A stretch of 64,000 nucleotides of DNA from NCBI RefSeq assembly GCF_017316305.2, contig NZ_CP147250.1, forward strand, positions 3,205,547 through 3,269,546, in the 5' to 3' direction. This DNA comes from Enterococcus sp. DIV1094 (GTDB lineage Bacteria > Bacillota > Bacilli > Lactobacillales > Enterococcaceae). Below, in pieces: positions 1 to 7,304 of this stretch (positions are counted from its first letter, which is position 1; each line of letters begins with the position of its first letter). The notes under the pieces are model-generated. The model saw only the letters and a list, made by a program, of their open reading frames with translations, was not told the DNA's origin and did no database searches. Position numbers and translations under genes: made by a program.

Positions 1-263
1 AAGACTTGTTGTCCTATCATCGCTTCATCCCGTGGATCGGTCACTTGAACGATTTCACCAACACCTTCATAACCAGCAATCTGTGGTAAGTCGATGCGAT
101 GCGCATAAACGCCATGGATTGGAATCAAATCAGAAGGATTGATTGGAGCGATCAGCATTTTGACCAAGACTTCTCCTGGTCTCAAAGCAAGTGGGTATTC
201 TTCCATCTGGACTACCTCATGGGGCAGGCCAAATTCGCGGTAAATCAAACAGCGATTTTTCAT
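1..263 (-). CDS. Zinc-type/medium-chain alcohol dehydrogenase or quinone reductase, N-terminal part
   Basis: The minus-strand reading frame begins at the ATG at 263 after an AAAGGAG ribosome binding site and runs off the left edge, so only about 87 residues are visible. They show the GroES-like start of medium-chain dehydrogenases: a Pro-Ser-Asp-Leu segment (NPSDLIPIHG), followed by the LPQIAGYEGVGEI motif where the family has P-x-x-x-G-x-E-x-x-G. The Cys/His zinc ligands usual in true alcohol dehydrogenases are not seen in this part; the position after NPSD is Leu, as in quinone-oxidoreductase-like or trans-2-enoyl-CoA reductase-like members. The substrate cannot be told from the fragment. 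The family assignment is fairly secure, the exact enzyme is not. Confidence 0.75.
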   Translation of the reverse strand, partial: MKNRCLIYREFGLPHEVVQMEEYPLALRPGEVLVKMLIAPINPSDLIPIHGVYAHRIDLPQIAGYEGVGEIVQVTDPRDEAMIGQQV

Positions 264-321
264 ATTTTACTCCTTTAACGATCTTTAGCTTCTTTTAACA
301 AGTGTATCATTTACTCGCGAC

Positions 322-356
322 AAAAAGAAGGAGAAGTGACGAATGTCGCTCCTCCT
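322..356 (-). terminator. Rho-independent terminator of the nine-repeat protein gene
   Basis: A 12-bp stem with one mismatch (arms 329-340 and 345-356, loop GAAT) is followed on the minus strand by CTTCTTTTTG. It lies 47 bases after the stop codon at 403. Confidence 0.75.
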
Positions 357-402
357 AACTTCTCCATTTCTTAAAATGATTCCTGTCAAAATCAATCTGT
401 CA

Positions 403-2826
403 TCAATCAGCCGCTACGACCGTTACCTTGACAGTTTTTTCCCCATGGCCATACTGATTTCCCATAAGTGTCACTTCGTATTCTCCAGGAATAGGCAAAA
501 CATTGGTTTGTTTGATTATTGCACCTTTTACAACTTTGCCATCACTATAGACTGTTCGTGCATTGGTCGCTTTGACGATCGATGCTTCATCTGTTTCATC
601 GACTGTAATGACAGCATCTTCTGCCAGAAATGTGTACCCTTCTGTCAGATTCTCAGAACGAACGATCACCTGGACCGTTTTCTCGATATCCCCTTTATCG
701 ATACCGATCGTTACTTCATAGTAACCAACTTCGTCTTTGACTGTAGATGCTTTGATGATTGGTTTTGCTTCGACTGGTTGACCAGAAAAATCTGTCACAG
801 TGGCCCCGACTGCCGCTAAGATTGTCTGATCATCCGTATGTCCAACTGTCACAGCTGCATCCCATGCATTTAAAAGATATTCCTGTTGCGGTAGAGATTC
901 ACCCACCACTTTGATTTTCACTGTTTTTTCCACATGATCCTCTTGTGCGATACCAATCGTCACTTCATATTCTCCAGGAATATCTTGGACTGTACTGCTT
1001 TTGATGATTGGCTCGATTTGCTTTCCTAATGTCTGGTTGAATACAAAAGCATTTGTTGCTATAAGAAGAGAGTTATCATCAATTTGACCAACTGGTACTT
1101 CGGCATCGTCTGCTAACAATAAGTAATCAGAACTCGGCTGTTCAGTTTCAGCGCCCTCAACCGTTACATTGACTGTCTTTTCGATAGAAGTATCTTGGCT
1201 GATACCTAAAGTCACTTGGTAAACGCCAGCTTCGTCTTTGATCGTTGAATTTTTGACAATAACAGATACCTCTCGCCCTTGACTATCATATGCGACTGCT
1301 TTTGTTGCTTCGATGATGGAACGGTCATCTGTTCGTCCAACCGTAGTAAATCCATCATTGGCGTAAAGTTCATAGGACACTTCTGGTTCGGTCGTGCTCT
1401 CACCGATGACTGTTACTTGGATCGTCTGCTCAATCGATTGATCTTTATCGACCGCGATCGTTGCTTCATAAACCCCCGCTTTATTCTCAACAGTAGATGA
1501 TTTGATGATTGGATGAGCTTCGTAAGATAAGAACCCGTTTTGATCCACGACCTCAGCACCACTCGTCCAAAGAATTACTGCTTCATCCGTTTGTCCAACT
1601 TGTAGAGTGATTTGTGTTTCCTTTACTTTCAATCGATACTTTGATTGATTTTCTGGATCTTGTACAGTGATCTTCACCGTTTTTTCGACAGAAGCATCTT
1701 GGGCGACCCCAAATGTGATTTCATACTCTCCAGGCTTGTCTTGGACGGTCGACTGTTTAACGATCACTCTTCCAATTTTTCCTGTTGTACCATCAATGGC
1801 AAAAGCTCCTGTTGCCTCGATCAACGATTGTTCATCGGTTTGACCAACATTGACTGTCGCATCTTCAGCAAGCAATTGGAAATCATAAATACCTGTTGTT
1901 CCACCATTATCTTGCATGACAGTGACAGTGATCGTTTTTTCAAGACTTAGATCTTTATCCACAGAAATCGTTGCCTGATAGACTCCCGGACTATCTTGGA
2001 CAGTAGATGACTTGATCACTGCTTTTGCATCTGCTGGTTCGCCGCGATGATTCGTGATCGTTACGTTTGCTGCTGCAATGATCGATGCATCATCTGTTTG
2101 GCCCACCATGACATAAGCATCTTGCGCACTGAATGTGTAATTTTCTTTATCTGTGACAGTGACTTTGATCGTTCGTTCCACACGAGCATCTTGATTGATT
2201 CCTAGGGTCATCTCGTATTCACCTACTTGATTTTCAACGGTAGAGTTTTTTACGATAACCTCGAATCTTTCACCTTTTTCGTTTCGTGCATAGGCACCTG
2301 CAGATTTCAAGATGAAATCTGTATCCGTCTGACCAACTAAGACCGTCACATTATCTGCTATAATCGAATATTTTGGTTCTTCTTTATCCGTCAAAACTGT
2401 GACTTTTACGGTTTTCTCCACACTGGCATCTTCTTTTAAGCCAATGGTCAGTTGGTATACCCCCGGTTTTGCTTCAACGTTTGTTTCTATGACATAAGGT
2501 GTAAAACCACTTAATGGTTCCCCCTCTTCATCAATGACTTTCGCATCTGCGGCAATCAAGAGTGACATATGATCTGTTTTTTCAGGCAAAACAATCGCAT
2601 CTTTTACAACTAACTCATACTTTTGTTCTAAGCTATTGATTTGTTCTTGGGCGGAAGTGATCGAGTTTAGTAATGAGTTGTTTAGTTCACTCGTACTTAC
2701 CGGATCTGCCTCCTTATGCTTTTCTACTGATAACATGGTTGCTGACACATTGGAAAATGGTACCATCATCGTCGACACAGAAAGTCCGAGCAACATCAAC
2801 TGACACATTGTTTTCCTTTTTTTCAT
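403..2826 (-). CDS. Secreted protein with nine tandem Ig-like repeats, no recognisable anchor
   Basis: This gene encodes a protein of about 807 residues. The ATG at 2826 (MKKRKTMC) is preferred over 2838 because the AGGAGG site directly abuts the upstream ATG. A signal peptide (MKKRKT, hydrophobic LLGLSVSTMMVPF, cut near SNVSAT) is followed by a short helical stretch and nine repeats of about 75 residues. Each repeat carries Y-x-x-x-A-x-D-A, V-G-Q-T-D, I-I-K-x-S-T-V, G-x-Y-E-V-T-I-G and E-K-T-V-K-V-T-V, which suggests a beta-sandwich fold. The last repeat ends almost at the stop codon. No LPxTG motif, WxL domain, LysM or C-terminal membrane segment is seen, so the protein would be released or held by non-covalent contacts. 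The function is unknown; an adhesin or matrix-like role is a guess. Confidence 0.8.
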   Translation of the reverse strand: MKKRKTMCQLMLLGLSVSTMMVPFSNVSATMLSVEKHKEADPVSTSELNNSLLNSITSAQEQINSLEQKYELVVKDAIVLPEKTDHMSLLIAADAKVIDEEGEPLSGFTPYVIETNVEAKPGVYQLTIGLKEDASVEKTVKVTVLTDKEEPKYSIIADNVTVLVGQTDTDFILKSAGAYARNEKGERFEVIVKNSTVENQVGEYEMTLGINQDARVERTIKVTVTDKENYTFSAQDAYVMVGQTDDASIIAAANVTITNHRGEPADAKAVIKSSTVQDSPGVYQATISVDKDLSLEKTITVTVMQDNGGTTGIYDFQLLAEDATVNVGQTDEQSLIEATGAFAIDGTTGKIGRVIVKQSTVQDKPGEYEITFGVAQDASVEKTVKITVQDPENQSKYRLKVKETQITLQVGQTDEAVILWTSGAEVVDQNGFLSYEAHPIIKSSTVENKAGVYEATIAVDKDQSIEQTIQVTVIGESTTEPEVSYELYANDGFTTVGRTDDRSIIEATKAVAYDSQGREVSVIVKNSTIKDEAGVYQVTLGISQDTSIEKTVNVTVEGAETEQPSSDYLLLADDAEVPVGQIDDNSLLIATNAFVFNQTLGKQIEPIIKSSTVQDIPGEYEVTIGIAQEDHVEKTVKIKVVGESLPQQEYLLNAWDAAVTVGHTDDQTILAAVGATVTDFSGQPVEAKPIIKASTVKDEVGYYEVTIGIDKGDIEKTVQVIVRSENLTEGYTFLAEDAVITVDETDEASIVKATNARTVYSDGKVVKGAIIKQTNVLPIPGEYEVTLMGNQYGHGEKTVKVTVVAAD

Positions 2827-3243
2827 AATGTAGATCATCCTCCTAAAAATTTAACGCAACAATTTCTATGTATAGATATTTTATCTAATCATAGCCCCCT
2901 CATATTGGCGCTTTCTACAAAGAAATAACAAGTATCATTTCTTTACACCAAAATAATAACATCTATTATCGTCTGTATTGTGCTTTTTATTTCCAATTAC
3001 AGAAATAAATTAACACTATAAAATAAAAAACCCTCATCTTTATTTCTCGTTATAAAAAGAACATCAGATTATTAGAATTCTTTCAGTATCTTAAATTTTC
3101 TTACTGATTAAAAAAAACAAATTGAACGTTCTCGCATAAGGAAATACGACTTGGACATTACGGATCGTTCGTTTGATGATATACTTGATAAATGAAACCC
3201 TTACCAACTATTCACAACAAGCAGTTGAAGGAGGTCCACACTT
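2827..3243. other. AT-rich divergent intergenic region
   Basis: This spacer of about 415 bp separates two divergently transcribed genes, so it should hold both promoters, but I see no convincing -35/-10 pair for either. Towards its right end it contains the GAACGTTC and CGTTCGTTTG motifs described separately. I see no ORF or RNA gene in it. Confidence 0.5.
3124..3175 (+). repeat. Left member of an inverted motif pair flanking the 293-aa gene
   Basis: GAACGTTC (3124-3131) is followed 34 bases later by CGTTCGTTTG (3166-3175). The same two motifs occur in inverted order on the other side of the gene at 4145-4194. The sequence between the motifs is not conserved, so these could be operators for one regulator or the worn ends of a cassette. 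Confidence 0.45.
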
Positions 3244-4125
3244 ATGGATACAGCCTATCTATTAAAAAGAAAAATCGACCAACAAGAACCTATCGATGAG
3301 CCAATGAGCTACCTTGAACAGTCGTCGATCGTCAAAAAGTATGAACAACAAGAAAATCTATCTGCCTTAGGAAAGATTTTTGCTTTGATCGGTTTGGCGG
3401 AAATTCCTTACGCAAACCAATTGCCAGTTACTCAGTCACTGATCCAATACGTTGATGACCATCTTGCGACAAATGATGGCTTTTCCTATACTGGCAAAGC
3501 AGAAGATATCGTCCCTTGTTACAATGCAATGCTACTGGAAGCTTATGTTCGTCTGGGGTTAGGACAGACACCTGCGGCACAGCGAGCGCTGATGTGGATC
3601 AAAAACTACCAATTATTTGAACGAAACCAAACAACGACTTGGACAGGACGGGGGATTTGTCAACATGGTGGTTGTTTGAGAAAAACACCTTGCTACATCG
3701 GTATCGGGAAGAGTATTCGTGCATTGATCACTTACCAGAAAGTAGTTGATCCAGCTGACCTTAAAGTCAATCAGATGATCGATGAAGGTATAACCTATAT
3801 GCAAAAACACCAATGGTTCAAACGGTTATCAAATGAGCAACCCATCTCTGCGCATATTACAGAAAATATGTTTCCACAAGGCTATGTTTTGTCTCTGACA
3901 GATCTTGTCTACATTGCTTCTCATCGCAAAGAACTCGATAAAGAGGCATTAAAACCACTGATCGAGTTACTCAAAATGAAACAAACAAAAACAAACGGTT
4001 GGAAAAACGAATATATCTATCGCTATAACGGCTATCAACCGTTTAGTTCCCGCCGGCAAGACTGTCCGTGGATCACCGAAATAATTTTACAATTTCTGCA
4101 ATCGAACTCGGAAATACCTTTTTAA
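3244..4125 (+). CDS. Unrecognised protein, possibly of prenyltransferase/terpenoid-cyclase (alpha/alpha toroid) fold
   Basis: The gene encodes 293 residues with a good GAAGGAGG site before the ATG. There is no signal peptide or membrane segment, so it should be cytoplasmic. The sequence is strongly helical. Features that remind me of alpha/alpha-toroid proteins of the squalene-cyclase/prenyltransferase type are Y-N-A-M-L-L-E-A-Y-V-R-L-G, A-Q-R-A-L-x-W-I and C-P-W-I-T-E-I-I-L-Q-F-L near the C-terminus. A Cys/His cluster in the middle (ICQHGGCLRKTPCYIGIGKS, about residues 139-158) might bind a metal. It stands alone, with inverted motifs on both sides. I cannot name a substrate or pathway; the fold proposal is an inference from short motifs only. 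Confidence 0.6.
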   Translation: MDTAYLLKRKIDQQEPIDEPMSYLEQSSIVKKYEQQENLSALGKIFALIGLAEIPYANQLPVTQSLIQYVDDHLATNDGFSYTGKAEDIVPCYNAMLLEAYVRLGLGQTPAAQRALMWIKNYQLFERNQTTTWTGRGICQHGGCLRKTPCYIGIGKSIRALITYQKVVDPADLKVNQMIDEGITYMQKHQWFKRLSNEQPISAHITENMFPQGYVLSLTDLVYIASHRKELDKEALKPLIELLKMKQTKTNGWKNEYIYRYNGYQPFSSRRQDCPWITEIILQFLQSNSEIPF

Positions 4126-4144
4126 AAGAATGGTCGATATATAA

Positions 4145-4194
4145 CAAACGAACGAAATATCAGATTTTTTATCGTTATTAAAAAACGAACGTTC
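4145..4194 (-). repeat. Right member of the inverted motif pair
   Basis: CAAACGAACG (4145-4154) and GAACGTTC (4187-4194) mirror the motifs at 3124-3175, with almost the same spacing (40 versus 42 bases between motif starts). Confidence 0.45.
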
Positions 4195-4359
4195 TACATG
4201 CTCAACATATCACTAAACACTATAAATCAAGCTTTTTTTGATAAAAACTCCTTATTTTTGAATTTTAACTAAAAAAAATATTTTGTTATGATACTATTAT
4301 CAGTTTTAAAAATAACAAAAAAACGGTATTATTTGGTTATAAAGATGATAGAGGAGTGA

Positions 4360-4620
4360 ATGACGTTGGTCCAATTAAGTAAGTTTTTATTTTGGTTCCC
4401 TTTTAGCATTGCCGCGCTAGCATTCTTTTATTTCTTTAAAATAACTAAGCGCACCTTTTTGATTTTTTTAGCTGCGTGCCCTGTGATTTACTTTATCGTA
4501 AAAATCATGGCGTATTACTTTTATGACTCTGTGCGGGTGTTTCTTTATTATGAAATCGGCCTACTGATGTCTGTGATTTTTTTCATCAGTGTGCTGTACT
4601 ATTTCTATAAGAAACGCTAA
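4360..4620 (+). CDS. Small membrane protein, three transmembrane segments
   Basis: This 86-residue protein has three predicted membrane helices, at about residues 7-25, 30-52 and 60-82, and a short Lys/Arg tail (YKKR). It has no catalytic motif and I do not recognise a family. The GAGGAG site at 4351-4356 lies only three bases from the ATG at 4360 but nine bases from the in-frame TTG at 4366, so translation may begin at TTG and give 84 residues. Upstream, TATGAT around 4287 could be a -10 element. The gene converges on WxL cluster 1, and a hairpin that can end transcription in both directions separates them. Confidence 0.6.
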   Translation: MTLVQLSKFLFWFPFSIAALAFFYFFKITKRTFLIFLAACPVIYFIVKIMAYYFYDSVRVFLYYEIGLLMSVIFFISVLYYFYKKR

Positions 4621-4635
4621 TTAACAGAAAAGAGA

Positions 4636-4679
4636 TTGTGATCCCTATGCTAAGACTCGTGTTAACATAAGGATCACAA
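4636..4679. terminator. Bidirectional terminator
   Basis: A perfect 9-bp stem (4636-4644 with 4671-4679, TTGTGATCC/GGATCACAA) has CCCCTTTT after it on the plus strand and CTCTTTT on the minus strand. It lies between the convergent genes at 4360 and 4690. Confidence 0.8.
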
Positions 4680-4689
4680 CCCCTTTTGA

Positions 4690-5703
4690 TTATTCTTCTT
4701 TTTTCTTATTACGTATGAATAGAAAATAGATCAGCAAGAGAATGATTATTCCAAGTAACACACCGACAACTACATATACCCAAGTTGGGATCGATTGTTG
4801 ATTGACTTCAGTGATCGCTACCTTATTCACTTCTTTCGCTTCATTTTCACTGATCGTAAACTCGCGATCAAATTCCCACTCATTGTCTTTTGCATCAGCG
4901 ACTGTCAAATGCAAAGAATAATCTCCTGCTTCTAAACGTTCATTGTCCCAGTCGATCGCAAATCGATACGTTGATAAGGGGGCCATTTGCATATCTTTGT
5001 CGTAGGATACTTCTTTTACTGTTTCCCCCGCTGCATTTTTCACTTCAGCATTATATTTCAAATGACCGATTGCATCCATTGTTGGATTCTTCAACGTTGC
5101 TACAACACTTGTTTTTCCAAATGAAATCGCTGGTTCGATGTCTTCCAGTTCAAGCTTTCTTTGTACTTCATTCTCATTATTCGTTAGTTTCAATCCTAAA
5201 ACATAGCCATAATTATTGACGATTTGACCCTCTTGTTCAGCTTGTCCTTCTTTCATGACATGGATCGCTGACAAGATTTGACCGTCGAATTCTTTTTCAG
5301 GCATTGTGAGATCTATACTCACTTCTTGTGACTTGCCACCCGCTAAAGTGATACTCTCCGGCACTTTAGCGATCTTGCTTATTTGAAATTCCTCTGGTAT
5401 CTCTTGATTATCCGCTGGTTGCGTGTAATCAATAAACCCTTGGTCATTCGTGTACGCTTGATTTACTGAGATTTTATAAGTCGACTCTTCATTCGATGTA
5501 TTCTCTATAAGAAACTTGATTGTTTGTTTTTGACCAGATTCTAAACGTAGATCAAAATAAGTTAATTTTTTATCGACTTGATTATCGGGAATAATTGCTT
5601 TGATATGAAAGCCCACTTCTGCATCCGTCTCTGTTTCTGCCTCAGCGACTAAGGGAAAGCAAAAAGCAAACAAGAAACAAATGACTAAACTAATTTTTCT
5701 CAT
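4690..5703 (-). CDS. DUF916/DUF3324 WxL-interacting surface protein (cluster 1)
   Basis: The product of about 337 residues belongs to the family now described as WxL-interacting proteins. It has a signal peptide, an N-terminal DUF916-type peptidoglycan-binding domain (F-H-I-K-A-I-I-P-D-N-Q, T-Y-F-D-L-R-L-x-x-G-Q, I-S-V-N-Q-A-Y-T-N-x-x-G-x-I-D-Y, roughly residues 25-155) and a DUF3324-type domain (about 160-290). One C-terminal membrane helix (WVYVVVGVLLGIIILLLIYF) and a basic tail follow. The ATG at 5703 is preferred to the GTG at 5706 because of its distance from GAGGTG. It is the last gene of the cluster, 127 bases after the WxL gene and behind a hairpin. It probably tethers or partners the WxL proteins encoded upstream; this follows from family knowledge. 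Confidence 0.9.
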   Translation of the reverse strand: MRKISLVICFLFAFCFPLVAEAETETDAEVGFHIKAIIPDNQVDKKLTYFDLRLESGQKQTIKFLIENTSNEESTYKISVNQAYTNDQGFIDYTQPADNQEIPEEFQISKIAKVPESITLAGGKSQEVSIDLTMPEKEFDGQILSAIHVMKEGQAEQEGQIVNNYGYVLGLKLTNNENEVQRKLELEDIEPAISFGKTSVVATLKNPTMDAIGHLKYNAEVKNAAGETVKEVSYDKDMQMAPLSTYRFAIDWDNERLEAGDYSLHLTVADAKDNEWEFDREFTISENEAKEVNKVAITEVNQQSIPTWVYVVVGVLLGIIILLLIYFLFIRNKKKEE

Positions 5704-5777
5704 CACTACACCTCATTTATCGATTCGTTTCCTTTTTTTACATGATCTTTTTATGCGAAAAAAGCGGATAGAAAGAA

Positions 5778-5808
5778 TTGAAGCAATCGACAAAAGCGAT
5801 TGCTTCAA
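5778..5808 (-). terminator. Intra-operon hairpin before the DUF916/DUF3324 gene
   Basis: A perfect 12-bp stem (5778-5789 with 5797-5808, 7-base loop) is followed on the minus strand by TTCTTTCTATC, a poor T-run. It may be a leaky terminator or an RNA-stabilising element that makes the upstream WxL genes more abundant than the anchor gene. Confidence 0.55.
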
Positions 5809-5830
5809 CCTTCGCTCACAATCAGACAGA

Positions 5831-6406
5831 TCAAGAAGCATCTACCGTATTGTACAATTGATAATTGATCGTACCGTTCAAGACATTATTTACTTGTAAG
5901 ACATTGGTTGGATCGGTAAAACCAATCGCGATCGTTGTCACAGGTGTGGTGATTTGCCCAGTGTTATTACCAGCATCTGGTGTTGCAGCTGATCGAGCGA
6001 CAATCCCAGTTGCACCTGTTCCAACTAATTGTGCGCCGTTGATTTGAAATGAATTTACATCAAATGTTGCTGGCGCAGCTGCACGTGTCAATTGGTTGTT
6101 GGCAACAGTTGCTCTTACTGACCATCCTTGAGCGATGCTATCATTTGAAACAACGATATTTCCAGGCGTACCGATCGTTCCTGTACTAAGAGAGTACGTG
6201 CTATTTTCAATTTCCGTTTCAAACGCATAACTTGCTGGAACGGCATCGAGTCTTAAATCCCCTGAAGTAGCATCGGTGATCGTCACTGTCGTTGGGGTAT
6301 TCCCAGTTTGTCCAGGGACTTCTGCTGCGAATGTGGCTACTCCTCCAATATTTACTAAAATCAACCCTGCGAATACTGCACTTAATGTTTTTGTTTTATG
6401 GTTCAT
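5831..6406 (-). CDS. WxL-domain surface protein with degenerate motifs (cluster 1)
   Basis: This 191-residue secreted protein has a clear signal peptide (cut after ATFAAE) and then a single WxL-type domain covering almost all of the mature chain. The start has G-D-L-R-L-D-A-V-P in place of the usual G-x-L-S-I/F-x-x-x-P. The first WxL position reads G-W-S-V and the second Y-Q-L-Y-N-T, so neither is a canonical W-x-L. The ATG at 6406 follows AAGGAGGAATAAAA. WxL domains bind peptidoglycan non-covalently in enterococci; whether these altered motifs still do so is open. Domain start and C-terminal ending resemble the lectin protein of the same operon (SWKLYNTATIE), which suggests shared ancestry. 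Confidence 0.85.
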   Translation of the reverse strand: MNHKTKTLSAVFAGLILVNIGGVATFAAEVPGQTGNTPTTVTITDATSGDLRLDAVPASYAFETEIENSTYSLSTGTIGTPGNIVVSNDSIAQGWSVRATVANNQLTRAAAPATFDVNSFQINGAQLVGTGATGIVARSAATPDAGNNTGQITTPVTTIAIGFTDPTNVLQVNNVLNGTINYQLYNTVDAS

Positions 6407-6429
6407 TTTTATTCCTCCTTGATTTTCAA

Positions 6430-6990
6430 TTAATCTACATCGGCAACCACATTTACGAGGTTGACCGTCTGTATCGCTTTATAGGTGCCACTTGGGCTAT
6501 TGGCAGGAACGTGTAACAAGATATTTTCTTTTGGGATGACCAATCGATACGTTTGTTTCGTTCCTTGGTTTACTTTGACGAGCTCTTGCGTTTCGCCATT
6601 ACCGATATCCTCAATATCATTAACTTGATAATCGGTTGGCCCTTCCGCAGTCAAACGGCCATTTTTCATGGAGAGCTTTGCTGCATATTCCTGCTCATTT
6701 TTAAAAGCAGATAATGAATAGTCGAGTTTCCAACCATTTTTCCCACTACGATTATCCACCACTTCGATCACTAGATCACGGTCAGCCTGTCGTTCAATGT
6801 CCGTTTGTTGGACTGGGTAACGATTAAAGGTTGGCGGTATAACTTCGCTTAGATAAATTTCTGGTTCAATGATTTGAACCTTTATGGCTGATTTTTTCTC
6901 CCCATCAACAGACGATGCTCGATTCCTTGGAGGTGAAGCAAATACCAGCAGTAAGGCAAATAAAAGCAGCCATTTGATTTTACGCTTCAT
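6430..6990 (-). CDS. Small WxL-like secreted protein (cluster 1)
   Basis: The 186-residue product has a signal peptide (MKRKIKWLLLFALLLVFASP) and a beta-rich domain with one WxL motif (NGWKLDYSLSAF). The second motif near the C-terminus is lost: where W-x-L is expected, the sequence is Q-T-V-N-L-V-N-V. Segments Y-R-L-V-I-P-K-E-N-I-L-L-H-V-P and G-T-Y-K-A are typical of the final strands of WxL domains. The start overlaps the stop of the LPKTG gene by four bases (ATGA), which implies translational coupling. It is probably a partner within the same wall complex; I assign it to the WxL superfamily with moderate confidence. Confidence 0.8.
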   Translation of the reverse strand: MKRKIKWLLLFALLLVFASPPRNRASSVDGEKKSAIKVQIIEPEIYLSEVIPPTFNRYPVQQTDIERQADRDLVIEVVDNRSGKNGWKLDYSLSAFKNEQEYAAKLSMKNGRLTAEGPTDYQVNDIEDIGNGETQELVKVNQGTKQTYRLVIPKENILLHVPANSPSGTYKAIQTVNLVNVVADVD

Positions 6991-7292
6991 TTCTTCTGCC
7001 TCCTTGAAAGATACATCAAGCCAACAAAACCAATGAGTAGTGTTCCAAGGAAAGCAGACGTTCCATACAATAAACTACCTGTTTTAGGAAGCATTCCACC
7101 AATTTGCGAGATGGCATTACCTGATCCATCATTTCCTGTGGGCACCACTTCGTCTTTTTCATATAATTCAAACTGGATTTCTTGCTGATCCGATGCGACG
7201 ATCTCATCTGCAAATACAGGAACCGTCCGCATAAAGCCAGTTAACAGAACAAAACTCAGCAGTAACAAAAGAGTTGTAGTTATTCGGTGCAT
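6987..7292 (-). CDS. Short LPKTG sortase-anchored protein (cluster 1)
   Basis: This 101-residue protein has a signal peptide, about 45 mature residues without a known domain, then LPKTG, a hydrophobic stretch (LYGTSAFLGTLLIGFVGLMY) and the positive tail SRRQKK. This is a standard sortase A sorting signal. Small LPxTG proteins are a regular part of WxL operons, where they are thought to link the WxL complex to the wall covalently. It lies 12 bases after the lectin gene and overlaps the next gene by four bases. Confidence 0.9.
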   Translation of the reverse strand: MHRITTTLLLLLSFVLLTGFMRTVPVFADEIVASDQQEIQFELYEKDEVVPTGNDGSGNAISQIGGMLPKTGSLLYGTSAFLGTLLIGFVGLMYLSRRQKK

Positions 7293-7304
7293 CTCATCGC
7301 CTCC

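Noticed and set aside
2900..2930. Possible cre site (AGAAAGCGCCAATA) upstream of the nine-repeat protein
   Set aside because: It lacks the leading TG and the palindromic second half of the consensus.
3124..3131. GAACGTTC as a LexA box
   Set aside because: The known Gram-positive box has four bases between GAAC and GTTC; here the half-sites abut.
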